Below, one piece after another: positions 52,579-61,432 of a stretch of DNA of 64,000 nucleotides; position 1 is the stretch's first letter, and every line of letters begins with the position of its first letter. The stretch comes from an uncultured Sutterella sp. (GTDB taxonomy: Bacteria; Pseudomonadota; Gammaproteobacteria; Burkholderiales; Burkholderiaceae_F). The stretch is from NCBI GenBank assembly GCA_900764215.1, contig CAAFNI010000008.1, positions 1 to 64,000 on the forward strand, read 5' to 3'. The notes below the pieces were generated by a model. The model worked only from the letters and a program-made list of their open reading frames with translations, was not told the DNA's origin and did not search any database. The position numbers and the translations under genes were made by a program.

Positions 52579-53241
52579 TCAGTCGAGTTCCTTGTCAAGG
52601 CCATGTTCAACGGCGTAAATGGCAGCCTGTACCCGGCTCGAAAGACCAAGCTTGCGAAGGCAGCTCTGAACGTGAACCTTGACGGTGCTTTCGGCAAGGT
52701 TCATGGCACGCGCGATCTCCTTATTCGAGACGCCGCGGGCCAGCCAGGCGAGTGTCTGGCGTTCGCGGCGCGTAAGAGCCGTCATTTCCATGTCCTGCGT
52801 GCTTCTCGGCTCCGGATCCGCAAAACGGTTGACAAACTTCGTCATCATCTGCGGGGCGATAATGCTTTCGCCGTTATACGCGGAACGGATGGCACGAAGC
52901 AGATAGTCCTGATCAATCTTCTTGAGCAGATAACCGCGCGCCCCCAAACGAAGGCATTCGGCCAGTGTCTCGCAGTCCTCGCTCACCGTGAGCATCAGAA
53001 CCGCCAGACTCGGATGAGACTCATGGATCTGAGCCATGGCTTCGCAACCGTTCATACTCGGCATATCCACGTCAAGCAGAACAACATCGGGGTCAAGCTG
53101 CTCAACAAGCTTGACGCCCTCAAGGCCATCGCTGGCCTCGCCGATCACTTCAAAGTCAGGCTGTCTCTGAAGGAGTGCCTTCACGCCGCTGCGGAACAAC
53201 GTGTGATCATCGACCAAAAGAATGCGGATGTTTTGAGTCAT
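52579..53241 (-). CDS. NarL/FixJ-family response regulator (orphan)
   Basis: Response regulator of 220 aa. The receiver has DDH near 11-13, the phospho-acceptor Asp in VVLLDVDMPSMNG near 58, and the Lys in GYLLKKID. The C-terminal LuxR-type HTH (about 155-215) reads LTRRERQTLAWLARGVSNKEIARAMNLAESTVKVHVQSCLRKL. It resembles NarL/NarP in the DPD/SRxQAAIYAV pattern, but no NarX-type kinase or nitrate genes are nearby, so the stimulus is unknown. The start at 53241 is chosen over a Met three codons upstream because the domain begins there; both are possible. Confidence 0.87.
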   Translation of the reverse strand: MTQNIRILLVDDHTLFRSGVKALLQRQPDFEVIGEASDGLEGVKLVEQLDPDVVLLDVDMPSMNGCEAMAQIHESHPSLAVLMLTVSEDCETLAECLRLGARGYLLKKIDQDYLLRAIRSAYNGESIIAPQMMTKFVNRFADPEPRSTQDMEMTALTRRERQTLAWLARGVSNKEIARAMNLAESTVKVHVQSCLRKLGLSSRVQAAIYAVEHGLDKELD

Positions 53242-53390
53242 TTTTTCCATCCCGGAAGCGGCTCCGACCAAAACGCGGCACGGCCAAGCTGCTTGGCACA
53301 TTCGGAGTCGAATATTTTGAACATATCGTTTAATTGTACCAACATCATTCGGCGCATTTTGCTTTAACCACTGCGATTGCCCGCAAATCA

Positions 53391-53430
53391 AAAAAAAGAA
53401 AGGCAGCCGAAAGGCTGCCTTTCTTTTTAC
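53391..53430 (-). terminator. Terminator of secB
   Basis: On the minus strand, downstream of the secB stop at 53446, the stem AAAGGCAGCC/GGCTGCCTTT has a 4-nt loop. It is extended by A-T pairs on both sides and ends in a long T run (53391-53397 read on the opposite strand). It is very stable. Confidence 0.9.
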
Positions 53431-53445
53431 AAATCAGAACACCGG

Positions 53446-53958
53446 TCAGGCCTGAGCGGCACCCTCAGACTCGACCTGAGCCTGAGCCAGGCGCTGCTGA
53501 TAGAGAACTTCGAAGTTCACTTCAGGCAGGTGAACCGGCGGAACATTTGCACGGTTCATCAGATCGGCGAGATTGGCGCGAAGATACGGATACACCATGG
53601 CCGGACAGACCACGTTGGTAACGTGCTGCAGAGCTTCGAGCGGAATGCCGTGGATGGCGAAGAGGCCTGACTGCGTCCCTTCAACAAGAATAATCACCTT
53701 GTCGGCCGCCTTCACCGTAATGGTGCCGCGGACAGTCACGTCATAAAGGGCCTCGGCAACGGTCTTCTGGCTGACTTCAAACTTGATATCGACCTGCGGC
53801 TGCTCCTGTTGCGGCTGCAGAAGGATTTCAGGGGCATGCGGCATTTCAAGGGAAGCGTCCTTGAGGTAGCAGCGCTGAAGTTGGAACACCGGTTCGGGAG
53901 CGGCTTCCTGCTGGGGCTGCTGATTTTCCTGGGTCTGGGCGTTTTCGTTTTCTGCCAT
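53446..53958 (-). CDS. secB: Protein-export chaperone SecB
   Basis: Tetrameric cytosolic chaperone that keeps preproteins unfolded and delivers them to SecA. It has 170 aa. A Gln/Glu-rich N-terminal tail of about 22 residues precedes the SecB fold starting FQLQRCYLKDASLEMPHAPE. The blocks VRGTITVKAADKVI and LEALQHVTNVVCPAMVYPYLRANLADLMNRANVPPVHLPEVNFEVLY are family-typical. SD AAGGAA precedes the chosen ATG. grxC and gpsA, common neighbours, are absent here. Confidence 0.96.
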   Translation of the reverse strand: MAENENAQTQENQQPQQEAAPEPVFQLQRCYLKDASLEMPHAPEILLQPQQEQPQVDIKFEVSQKTVAEALYDVTVRGTITVKAADKVIILVEGTQSGLFAIHGIPLEALQHVTNVVCPAMVYPYLRANLADLMNRANVPPVHLPEVNFEVLYQQRLAQAQVESEGAAQA

Positions 53959-54099
53959 TTTGGATTCCTTGCCCGGCAGCCTCTCAGGCAACCGGAATTA
54001 AACAACTGACGACAATGCCCGGCAAATTGTTTTCTGCCGGCACCTTCCATGAATATGGGGACGATTTCGAATTAGTCAACTGCTCAGATCAACCGCACT

Positions 54100-54501
54100 C
54101 TATTCAAGCGGCATCTTGGCCTGAAGCCAGCCGACGATACCGCGCTCAAGAATGCTCACCTGCTGAAAGCCAACACCACGAAGGAGACGCGCAACCGGAC
54201 GGGAGCCGGCGCCGGTCTGATCAACCAGAATCACCGGACGTTCGCGCTTGAGCTTTCCAAATTCGTTCTGGATCTGGTCGGCCGGAATGTTGCGGCTGTT
54301 GGCGATGTGCCCTTTGGCAAAGTCTGCTGACTGGCGAACGTCGACGATCTGCGCAGCCTGACGATTAATGAGTTCTGTCGCCTGAGCCGGCGACACTTCG
54401 GGGGCATAACGCCGGGCATTGATGACCGGAATGAGAAGACCGAGAACAGAAACCGCGATCACAACGATCAACAGGCTATTGTCAATAAGAAATTGCGACA
54501 T
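54100..54501 (-). CDS. yibN: YibN-like membrane-anchored rhodanese-homology protein
   Basis: The 133-aa protein has one N-terminal membrane helix (about 8-28) and a rhodanese-fold domain (about 40-130). The active-site loop reads VILVDQTGAGS, with Asp94 where sulfurtransferases have Cys, so it is predicted to lack rhodanese activity. E. coli YibN has the same kind of change and also sits near secB. Linkage to secB suggests an export or membrane-insertion role, which is inference. The start at 54501 fits the family; the frame is open further upstream. Confidence 0.82.
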   Translation of the reverse strand: MSQFLIDNSLLIVVIAVSVLGLLIPVINARRYAPEVSPAQATELINRQAAQIVDVRQSADFAKGHIANSRNIPADQIQNEFGKLKRERPVILVDQTGAGSRPVARLLRGVGFQQVSILERGIVGWLQAKMPLE

Positions 54502-54695
54502 GTTTATGGTGTTCGAATATGAATCAGAAGCCTCGCGGCCCCGCACTCCGGCGAGCGCCGCAAAGGAAGAGGCGAATTTGTTGATTGTAGACGAGAAGCA
54601 CACTCATCGGGTTCTTTTGCCGCTATGATGAACGTCATGGAAAGCACGAACCTTCCTTTTGTTTTACCTGTCCTATCCACGTCGCACTTCGCACT

Positions 54696-55958
54696 GTGAA
54701 GCCTTCCCGCCTGAATTTATTCTGCACTGTCTGCCTTGCCGGCGCATTGTGGTTCGCCCCGATGCACGGCAGCTCGGATGCGCTTGCTGCGTCCGCTCAA
54801 CAGAAGGCCGCTCAGGAAAAGAAACGCGTCGAAGGCCAACGCGCCAACATAGAACAGAAGCTTCAGAGCCTGCAGGCCGAGCTCAATGCACGAGAAGCAC
54901 GTAGCGAGGAAGCTAGCCAGGCGCTCAAAACAGCAGACCAAGCCATCTCGCAGGCCAACCGCAAGCTTCGGGATCTTCGCGAAGAAAAGCGAGGGATCGA
55001 GAACGAACTCTCCAAACTCCGCAAGAGCGGCAGCAACGTTGCCGACAATCTCAAGGACGCTGAAAATACAGTCGCTCAAATCGCCAAAGCTCAATACCTC
55101 AACAGTAGGCGCAGCCACTGGCAAAATCTGATCGGCGGTCTCAATCCAAGCACGCTCGCGAGCGACAAGGGCAAGCTCGAATACCTCGCCCGCACTCAGC
55201 AAGCAGCCATTGCAGATCTAGAGGAACGCCAAAGCAGCATCCGAAACCTCTCCGAAAAACACCTCAAGCAACACCGGGAGCTCGCTCGCATCCAGCAGGA
55301 GGAAGAAAAGGAGCGAAAGTCCCTTCTCAGAGAAAAACAGGAGCGTCAGCAAGCCTACGGCAAGCTGCAGTCCGAGATCAAGTCCCGTCAGGCCCGCATC
55401 GACAAGCTCAAAAAGGATCAGGCTCGACTGAGTTCGCTCGTAGCCTCAATCGATGCCCGTCTTGATAAGGAACGCCGCCTGGCAGAGGAAGCTGCCAAAA
55501 AACAGGCCTTACGACGTCCATCCAAACCGCAGAATACCTCCTACGCGCCGCAGGTCGGCAGCTTTGGCAAGCTTAAGGGCCGGCTCACCCGTCCGGTCAA
55601 AGGGACCGTGGTGGGCCGCTTCGGAACGGAACGCCAAGATCAAGCCGGCACTGCTTGGCAAGGCATGCAGTTCCGCGCTCCCGAAGGGGCCGAGGTTGCC
55701 GCCTGCGCAGCTGGCAAGGTTGTGTTTTCTGACTGGCTACGCGGCTTCGGGAATCTCATCATCATCGACCACGGCAATACATATATGTCGATTTATGGCA
55801 ATAACGAAGCGATCTTCAAAAACGTGGGCGACACCGTCAAACAAGGCGAAACAATTAGCTCCGTAGGCATTTCAGGAGGGCTCGGCGAGCCGGGCTTATA
55901 CTTTGAACTCCGCTACAAGGGCAAACCCATCAATCCGCAACCTTGGCTGAAACCATAA
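54696..55958 (+). CDS. envC: EnvC-like murein hydrolase activator (LytM-domain protein)
   Basis: Periplasmic divisome factor of 420 aa. A signal peptide (about 1-32) is followed by a long coiled coil (about 33-270, rich in Gln, Lys, Glu) and a C-terminal LytM/M23 domain (about 300-420). The LytM zinc ligands are degenerate (GMQFRAPEGAEV; LYFELRYKGKPINPQPWLKP), as in E. coli EnvC, so it should activate amidases rather than cut peptidoglycan itself. FtsEX at 49427-50991 is the expected partner. The start is GTG at 54696 without a clear SD; the signal peptide supports it. ctpA follows by 50 bp. Confidence 0.9.
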   Translation: MKPSRLNLFCTVCLAGALWFAPMHGSSDALAASAQQKAAQEKKRVEGQRANIEQKLQSLQAELNAREARSEEASQALKTADQAISQANRKLRDLREEKRGIENELSKLRKSGSNVADNLKDAENTVAQIAKAQYLNSRRSHWQNLIGGLNPSTLASDKGKLEYLARTQQAAIADLEERQSSIRNLSEKHLKQHRELARIQQEEEKERKSLLREKQERQQAYGKLQSEIKSRQARIDKLKKDQARLSSLVASIDARLDKERRLAEEAAKKQALRRPSKPQNTSYAPQVGSFGKLKGRLTRPVKGTVVGRFGTERQDQAGTAWQGMQFRAPEGAEVAACAAGKVVFSDWLRGFGNLIIIDHGNTYMSIYGNNEAIFKNVGDTVKQGETISSVGISGGLGEPGLYFELRYKGKPINPQPWLKP

Positions 55959-56008
55959 ATCACTCCGTCCATTGAGCAGACCCTCTCCCATCGGGCACAT
56001 AAGAAATC

Positions 56009-57496
56009 ATGCACAAGCTTCGATCCGTCACTCTGCTGTGCGCAGGCATCTGCGCCGGCGTTCTTTCTACCGTCGGCCTCTCCGCATACGCCGAAAAGCA
56101 GCCGGCGGCGCCCCTGCCTCTCACAGAGATCCGCCAGTTCACGAGCGCCTTCAATGCAATCAAGGATTTCTATGTCGACGACGTCACCGACGCCAAACTG
56201 CTTCAGTCCGCCGTTGAAGGCATGGTGAGCGGTCTGGACCCGCACTCAAGCTTCCTTGACGTCGAGGGCTATAAAGACATGACCGAAAGCACCCAAGGCT
56301 CCTTCGGCGGTCTAGGCCTGGAAGTAACGAAGGATCCGGCCGGCGTTCGGGTCATTTCACCGATCGACGACACGCCGGCAGCCCGTGCCGGCATTCGCGC
56401 CGGCGACATCATCACGCGCATCGACGGAAAGTCTGTGAGCGACATGTCACTCAACGCTGCCGTCAAACTCATGCGAGGCGAACCCAACACCAAGATCGAC
56501 CTCATCGTAGCGCGCAAAGGCGCCAACAAGCCTCTCGCCTTCTCACTTACTCGCGCCCTCATCAAGACTCAATCCGTCAAGATGAAAAAACTTGACGGCA
56601 ATGTGGGCTACATCCGCATTTCGCAGTTCCAGGAACGCACAGCCGAGGATCTTTCGAAGTACCTTGGCGAGCTGGCTGAAGACGGTCATCTCGCCGGTCT
56701 TGTGCTTGACCTTCGCAACGACCCGGGCGGCCTCCTTCAGGCAGCCATCGGCGTCTCCGCCGCTTTCCTGCCAAAAGGCTCTGACGTCGTCTCCACGAAA
56801 GGCCGCCAAGCACATTCCGATTACACTTTTAAGGCGATCGAGTCCGACTATAGGGCAGGAAACGCCGTAAAAGCCCTCTCCACTCTGACGCCGACCGCCA
56901 AGAGCGTGCCCATTGTCGTGCTGATCAACTCATCCTCCGCCTCCGCCTCTGAAATCGTGGCGGGCGCACTTCAGGATCACAAGCGCGCAACGATCATGGG
57001 CGACCGCTCCTTCGGCAAGGGTTCCGTGCAAACCATCATGCCGATGAAGTTCGGCGACAAGACCGTCGCCGTCAAGCTCACGACGGCACGCTACTACACT
57101 CCTTCCGGCCGCTCCATTCAAGCCAAGGGCATCATCCCCGACGTCTATGTGGACGACACCCCGAAGGGCAACTACCCTTCCTTCCAGATTCGCGAATCCG
57201 ACCTTACCCATCACCTTCTCAATCAGGACGACAAAAAGGATGAGGAGGAGTTGCTCAAGGATCTTCCTTATGATGATGAAGAAGGGGAAATTCCGGACTA
57301 TCAGTACATGTTCGGCGACGACAAGGACTGGCAGCTTCAACAAGCCGTCAACTTCCTCAAAAAGAAGCCTGTTCTTGAGTCCAAATATCGCGGCAAGCCA
57401 CGCGATGTGGTCAAGAAGCTCAAGGCCGAGGAGGCAGCTGCCAAGCTTAAAGCCGACCGTGCCAAGGCCGCCAAGCCCCAGCCGTCTGAGGACTAA
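56009..57496 (+). CDS. ctpA: Carboxy-terminal processing protease (S41 family)
   Basis: Periplasmic tail-specific protease of 495 aa. A signal peptide or anchor (about 8-28) is followed by the PDZ domain (about 90-170, GGLGLEVTKDPAGVRVISPIDDTPAARAGIRAGDII) and the S41 core, with the catalytic Ser in NSSSASASEIVAGAL near 313 and Lys in SFGKGSVQ near 337. The C-terminal tail is acidic then Lys/Ala-rich (EDEEEL..., KLKAEEAAAKLKADRAKAAK). The envC-ctpA pair is a conserved proteobacterial arrangement. Confidence 0.95.
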   Translation: MHKLRSVTLLCAGICAGVLSTVGLSAYAEKQPAAPLPLTEIRQFTSAFNAIKDFYVDDVTDAKLLQSAVEGMVSGLDPHSSFLDVEGYKDMTESTQGSFGGLGLEVTKDPAGVRVISPIDDTPAARAGIRAGDIITRIDGKSVSDMSLNAAVKLMRGEPNTKIDLIVARKGANKPLAFSLTRALIKTQSVKMKKLDGNVGYIRISQFQERTAEDLSKYLGELAEDGHLAGLVLDLRNDPGGLLQAAIGVSAAFLPKGSDVVSTKGRQAHSDYTFKAIESDYRAGNAVKALSTLTPTAKSVPIVVLINSSSASASEIVAGALQDHKRATIMGDRSFGKGSVQTIMPMKFGDKTVAVKLTTARYYTPSGRSIQAKGIIPDVYVDDTPKGNYPSFQIRESDLTHHLLNQDDKKDEEELLKDLPYDDEEGEIPDYQYMFGDDKDWQLQQAVNFLKKKPVLESKYRGKPRDVVKKLKAEEAAAKLKADRAKAAKPQPSED

Positions 57497-57509
57497 CACT
57501 CTATTCCAT

Positions 57510-57547
57510 GAACAACGGGCCGAGAATTCATCCTTGCCCCGTTGTTC
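57510..57547. terminator. Candidate hairpin between convergent ctpA and slmA
   Basis: The 10-bp perfect stem GAACAACGGG/CCCGTTGTTC has an 18-nt loop and no T tract. It is centrally placed between the two stop codons (57496 and 57570). Confidence 0.45.
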
Positions 57548-57569
57548 TATTCGCCGTTCAGCTTCTGGC

Positions 57570-58181
57570 TCAAGGTTTCAAAAAGAGTTCCGTATCGGCG
57601 TTGCACTTGAGTCCCGGGCGAGCCTTGAAGTTCGTCAGCACGAAGCGCTGCCACTGACCTAGAACGGATGCCATCAGAAGAGATGCCCGGCCAGATGCAT
57701 CAAAGTCAGCAGGAAGTTCGCCTTCGGCCACCGCTGTGCGAAAACTCTGCTTCAGGCTGGCTTCGAGAGCAAGATGCAGACGTGCGACGCGCTCGACAAG
57801 GCGCGGATCCTCATAGACGATCACTTGTCCCGTCATGACACGCGTAATGCCGGGGTTGGCATCCGCAAACTGCAGCATCACACTTACACTGGTCCTCACC
57901 TGCTCGAGTCCGGACAGGCCTTCCGATGAGCGAATTCGTCCCATCAGGCCCAGCAGACTGTCTTCGGCAAAATCGATCAGCGCATCGAACATGTCCGCCT
58001 TGCTCTTGATGTAGCGATAAAGAAGGCCCTCGCTGATATTCATCGCCTCGGCAATGCGCGCCGTGGTGATTTTCTCAAGTTTTGTTTCGTTGAGCATGCC
58101 TGCCAAATGTTGCAGGATCTCCTTGCGGCGCTCGCCCTTGGCGCGCCTGCGGTGAAGCGTTACCTCGACGGAGTCCGTCAT
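57570..58181 (-). CDS. slmA: TetR-family regulator, SlmA-like nucleoid occlusion factor
   Basis: TetR-fold DNA-binding protein of 203 aa. The HTH (about 25-65) reads LEKITTARIAEAMNISEGLLYRYIKSKADMFDALIDFAEDSL. The opening REEILQ-like KEILQHLAGML, the block above and NPGITRVMTGQVIVYEDPRLVER (about 108) follow E. coli SlmA closely. SlmA binds DNA and FtsZ to block division over the nucleoid. An ordinary TetR repressor cannot be excluded without testing. It lies between ctpA and sppA, not at its common place near argB. Confidence 0.75.
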   Translation of the reverse strand: MTDSVEVTLHRRRAKGERRKEILQHLAGMLNETKLEKITTARIAEAMNISEGLLYRYIKSKADMFDALIDFAEDSLLGLMGRIRSSEGLSGLEQVRTSVSVMLQFADANPGITRVMTGQVIVYEDPRLVERVARLHLALEASLKQSFRTAVAEGELPADFDASGRASLLMASVLGQWQRFVLTNFKARPGLKCNADTELFLKP

Positions 58182-58225
58182 GATGTTCTATCTTGTGCAG
58201 TAGAGTGTTTTGGGAAAACGTAAGT

Positions 58226-60004
58226 TTACAGCGCCGGTTCGAACGGAGCCCAGGCCATCGGTCTGTTAGATTGACTGGACAACGCGTCAAGCGTCTGCTT
58301 TGCCTCAAGGACCTTGCCCGCGAATCCCATGGCCTTGCTCTGCAGAAGAGCCCGCAAAGCGCCTCGCCAAGGCGCATCGACAGGTTCCCAAAACACCGTC
58401 TCCGTTCCTGCCGGAAGCTTCGCCTCGCGGCACGCAAGCTTCAAGGCTTCATCCAAACCACCCTGTGCATCCGCCAAGCCATACTTTACGGCCTGCGCCC
58501 CCGTCCAAACGCGCCCCTGGGCAACGCGTTCAACTTCCTCTCCGGACATAGAGCGCGATTCGGATACCAGTTTTTTAAAATCCGCATACGTACGGTTCAC
58601 CCCACCCTCAACAAGCCTGCGCTCCGCCTCGCCAGGTGCTGCTACGGGATTGCCGAAGTCGGATAGCGGCGTTGTTCGATAGCCGCCACGTCCAACCTTC
58701 AACTCCTCGCGCAGGCCCTCGGCATGAACGCTCATCGCAAAGACACCGATTGAACCGGTAATGGAAAGCGGATCCGCCACAATCCGGTCACCCGCCGTCG
58801 CTATCCAATAACCGCCCGAAGCAGCGACATCGCCCATCGAGATGATGACAGGATTCTTTGTCTTCTTCTTATATTCAACAAGCCGTGCACGAATCAGTTC
58901 TGCCGCCATGGCATCTCCGCCCGGGCTGTTGACACGCACAACAAGCGCACGAACCATGGGATCTGCTTCAATCTCATCAATAACGCCATTGATCCCATCG
59001 GGCGTCATTCCTCCCAAATCAGCCAACCCCGTGATCTCCCCCTCCGCAATGAGTACGGCAATGCTCTCGTCCGTTTGAACACCGTTGGTAACGGTCAGAT
59101 AAGTCGCAACATCCACGCTCTTCAGATCCTTCACCACACCGCCTGCATATGTGTCGGCAAGCTTCTGAAGATAAGCGTCGCGCGTCTCGAGTTCGTCAAT
59201 GAGTCCGGCCTCCTGAAAAAGAGCCGAAAGCGGCTTGTCGGCAATGCCGTCCTTGGACAGTCGAGCTATGAACTTTTCAACCGTACCATTGACCAGTCCA
59301 CGGCGAGCCTCCAATCTGGTCACGAGTCCCGCCCAAGCATCGTCCATGTAGCTCTTTTGAGCCGCCAGACTTTCTGCTGAAGGCTTGCCTGATGTAAAGA
59401 TCTCGGGAGCGCTCTTGAAGGCGCCCGCCTTGTGCACTTCAACCTCCAGGCCGGCAGCGCGAAGGAGGGGCCCCCAATAGAGCGTCGTCGAAGAAAGCCC
59501 CTTGATCACGGCATCTCCCATCGGATGAATGCCGACATGGTCGGAATGGGCCGCAATCAGATACTGAGGCTGCGTGTACGAGGTGCTCCAAGTCCAAACC
59601 TGACGGCCGCTTTCCTGACGATAACGGTCGATTGCCGCACCGATCTCACGAATGGAAGCCATTCCCGCCCCGGAAAGATCATCAACGCGCAGCACGACGC
59701 CCGCAATGCGCTCGTCTCCCGCAGCCCTGTCTAGCGCCTCAACGACATCTGAAAGGCGCGTATTCTCCTCAAGAGAGCCGTGTCCCAGCATGGACAGCAT
59801 GAAGGGCGGTTCAACCGGGCCGCTCTCCTTCACCTCGCCTACTAGATTGATACGCAGAAGCGTTCCCTTAGGCAGATCCGGAACCTGTGCGGCCATCCAG
59901 CAGACAGCCACCACCAAAACAAGCGCCAGAAAGAAGAGAAGGTTCACCAGAAGGCGGCGAAAGCCGTCAAGCAACCTGTAGGCTGCGGTGATGCGTGAGA
60001 ACAT
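58226..60004 (-). CDS. sppA: Signal peptide peptidase SppA (67 kDa type)
   Basis: Membrane-bound S49 protease of 592 aa degrading cleaved signal peptides. One N-terminal membrane segment (about 16-36) precedes two S49 domains. The catalytic Lys is in the first (VHKAGAFKSAPEIFTSG near 205) and the Ser in the second (GDVAASGGYWIATAGDRIVADPLSITGSIGV near 395), the full-length SppA design. The start at 60004 has GGGGG upstream and lies 38 bp inside the preceding HAD gene. Confidence 0.93.
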   Translation of the reverse strand: MFSRITAAYRLLDGFRRLLVNLLFFLALVLVVAVCWMAAQVPDLPKGTLLRINLVGEVKESGPVEPPFMLSMLGHGSLEENTRLSDVVEALDRAAGDERIAGVVLRVDDLSGAGMASIREIGAAIDRYRQESGRQVWTWSTSYTQPQYLIAAHSDHVGIHPMGDAVIKGLSSTTLYWGPLLRAAGLEVEVHKAGAFKSAPEIFTSGKPSAESLAAQKSYMDDAWAGLVTRLEARRGLVNGTVEKFIARLSKDGIADKPLSALFQEAGLIDELETRDAYLQKLADTYAGGVVKDLKSVDVATYLTVTNGVQTDESIAVLIAEGEITGLADLGGMTPDGINGVIDEIEADPMVRALVVRVNSPGGDAMAAELIRARLVEYKKKTKNPVIISMGDVAASGGYWIATAGDRIVADPLSITGSIGVFAMSVHAEGLREELKVGRGGYRTTPLSDFGNPVAAPGEAERRLVEGGVNRTYADFKKLVSESRSMSGEEVERVAQGRVWTGAQAVKYGLADAQGGLDEALKLACREAKLPAGTETVFWEPVDAPWRGALRALLQSKAMGFAGKVLEAKQTLDALSSQSNRPMAWAPFEPAL

Positions 60005-60707
60005 TCAATCCCCCATTGGTAAAAACTTGGGCATCCTCCGACCCGAACTTCAGGCGGGACAACTCCCGAATATGTCCAATCGCAAAGTCTGCATACGACT
60101 GCACGACACGATTGGCAAGCTTTCCGTTGCGCATTCGATATCCCGTGCACCAAACCGTCTTCACCCCCATGGCACGTGCGCCTTTGAGATTCATCGGGCT
60201 GTCGTCAACGAAGACCGTATCGGCTGGCGATACTCCCCAGCGTCGACACATCTTGAGGAACATCAGACGACTGGGCTTAGGCCGCCACTCACCCAACGCA
60301 TACATGTCCGTACTTGCCACAAGGCCGTCAACAACATGATCTAGCCGGAGCGCTCGCAGCACAGCCTCCGCATAGTTGCGCGGACCATTCGTAAATACCA
60401 CCTTTAGTCCGGCAAGCCTTTTCACATCCCTTGCAGGGCAGCCGCTGAAATGAATGAAGGGACATGGATCGAAGTCGTGAGAAAAGCTCAAAAAGTCCCT
60501 AGGATCAATGCCGTGATGTCTCCACAGTCCCAGGAAAGTGGCGCCGTAGACGCTCCAGTAATGCCTGCGCAACATCGACGCCTCCTCCCAACCCACATTG
60601 AGCTCCCGGCATATGTATTCATTCATCAGAAGATGAATTTTGTGGAGCATGCCGCCCGACGCCTCAAAGAGGGTGTCATCCAGATCAAATAGCCACAACT
60701 TTGGCAT
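59967..60707 (-). CDS. HAD-family phosphatase, pyrimidine 5'-nucleotidase type
   Basis: Haloacid-dehalogenase phosphatase of 246 aa. The nucleophile motif is LFDLDDTLFEA near 7, motif II VVFTNGP, motif III Lys in RPKPSRLMF and motif IV TVFVDDSPMNLKGA. A helical cap lies between motifs I and II (about 20-95). It resembles the yeast Sdt1/bacterial pyrimidine 5'-nucleotidase group; the substrate is not certain. Its last 38 bp overlap the sppA start. Confidence 0.85.
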   Translation of the reverse strand: MPKLWLFDLDDTLFEASGGMLHKIHLLMNEYICRELNVGWEEASMLRRHYWSVYGATFLGLWRHHGIDPRDFLSFSHDFDPCPFIHFSGCPARDVKRLAGLKVVFTNGPRNYAEAVLRALRLDHVVDGLVASTDMYALGEWRPKPSRLMFLKMCRRWGVSPADTVFVDDSPMNLKGARAMGVKTVWCTGYRMRNGKLANRVVQSYADFAIGHIRELSRLKFGSEDAQVFTNGGLNVLTHHRSLQVA

Positions 60708-60736
60708 ATATTTCCTTTAATGCGCGCAGCAAATAC

Positions 60737-60786
60737 AAAAAAACTCGGCAATCGTCCGTCATTTTACGGACAACGATTGCCGAGTT
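60737..60786 (-). terminator. Strong terminator downstream of dksA
   Basis: The 13-bp outer stem AACTCGGCAATCG/CGATTGCCGAGTT stacks on a 5-bp inner stem TCCGT/ACGGA with a 3-nt bulge and 6-nt loop. Read on the minus strand it is followed by seven T. It lies between the dksA stop (60839) and the start of the HAD gene (60707). Confidence 0.92.
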
Positions 60787-60838
60787 CATGGATGCGTTCG
60801 ATTGAAGGTGCATCAAACCGAGCGGGCTACCTGAAACA

Positions 60839-61258
60839 TCAGTCTCCGTAGAGCTTCTGCTTGAGTTCGCGACGTTGCTGAGCCTCGAGAGAAAGCGTGG
60901 CGGTCGGTCTAGCCAGCAAGCGGGCGACCCCGATGGGATCCCCCGTTTCCTCACAGTAGCCGTATTCACCGTCATCAATGCGCTTGATCGCAGCCTGAAC
61001 CTTCTTCAAAAGCTTGCGCTCGCGGTCACGGGTACGCAGTTCAAGCGCGTGCTCCTCCTCAATCGTGGCGCGATCGGCCGGATCGGGCACAACCGTCGTT
61101 TCGCGAAGATTCACCGTCGTCTGATCGGCATTTGCACGAAGCTCCGCTTCCATCGTCTGAAGGCGGTTCTTGAAAAATGCAAGCTGGCGCTCATCCATGT
61201 AGTCGTCTTCCGACATCTTCAGGAGCTCGTCAACCGTCAAAAGTTTAGTCGTGCCCAT
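60839..61258 (-). CDS. dksA: RNA polymerase-binding transcription factor DksA (zinc-finger-less variant)
   Basis: Secondary-channel regulator acting with ppGpp, 139 aa. The coiled-coil tip has the functional DxxDxA pattern (Asp59, Asp62, Ala64 in PDPADRA). The zinc-finger region keeps the fold sequence (YGYCEETGDPIGVARLLARPTA) but only Cys102 remains; the other three positions are Thr105, Ser123 and Ala126. It should therefore work without zinc, as is common in Burkholderiales. The start at 61258 has AGAAG upstream. A promoter is visible at 61332-61361. Confidence 0.94.
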   Translation of the reverse strand: MGTTKLLTVDELLKMSEDDYMDERQLAFFKNRLQTMEAELRANADQTTVNLRETTVVPDPADRATIEEEHALELRTRDRERKLLKKVQAAIKRIDDGEYGYCEETGDPIGVARLLARPTATLSLEAQQRRELKQKLYGD

Positions 61259-61331
61259 AACTTCTCGTCTTTGTATTTGAATTGGCATTGCGCGGCCGAA
61301 CAACAAAAAGCACGGCCGTCAGGAATATGGC

Positions 61332-61361
61332 TTTATACAGGAAAACATAGCCCTTTGCCAA
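61332..61361 (-). promoter_or_regulatory. Candidate sigma-70 promoter of dksA
   Basis: On the minus strand TTGGCA (61361-61356) and TATAAA (61337-61332) are 18 bp apart. Transcription would start near 61325, leaving a leader of about 66 nt before the dksA ATG. The leader contains a G/C-rich inverted pair (CGGCCG near 61293 and 61312) that could fold. Confidence 0.55.
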
Positions 61362-61432
61362 CTGACAGCGGCCGTTTTATTTCAGTAACTACCCTGACGG
61401 GCAATCCGAAAATTAAGCCGCCCCCGTTGTCC

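Noticed and set aside
54100..54501. Active rhodanese sulfurtransferase
   Set aside because: The catalytic Cys position is Asp94, so the enzymatic call is not supported; it was annotated as YibN-like.
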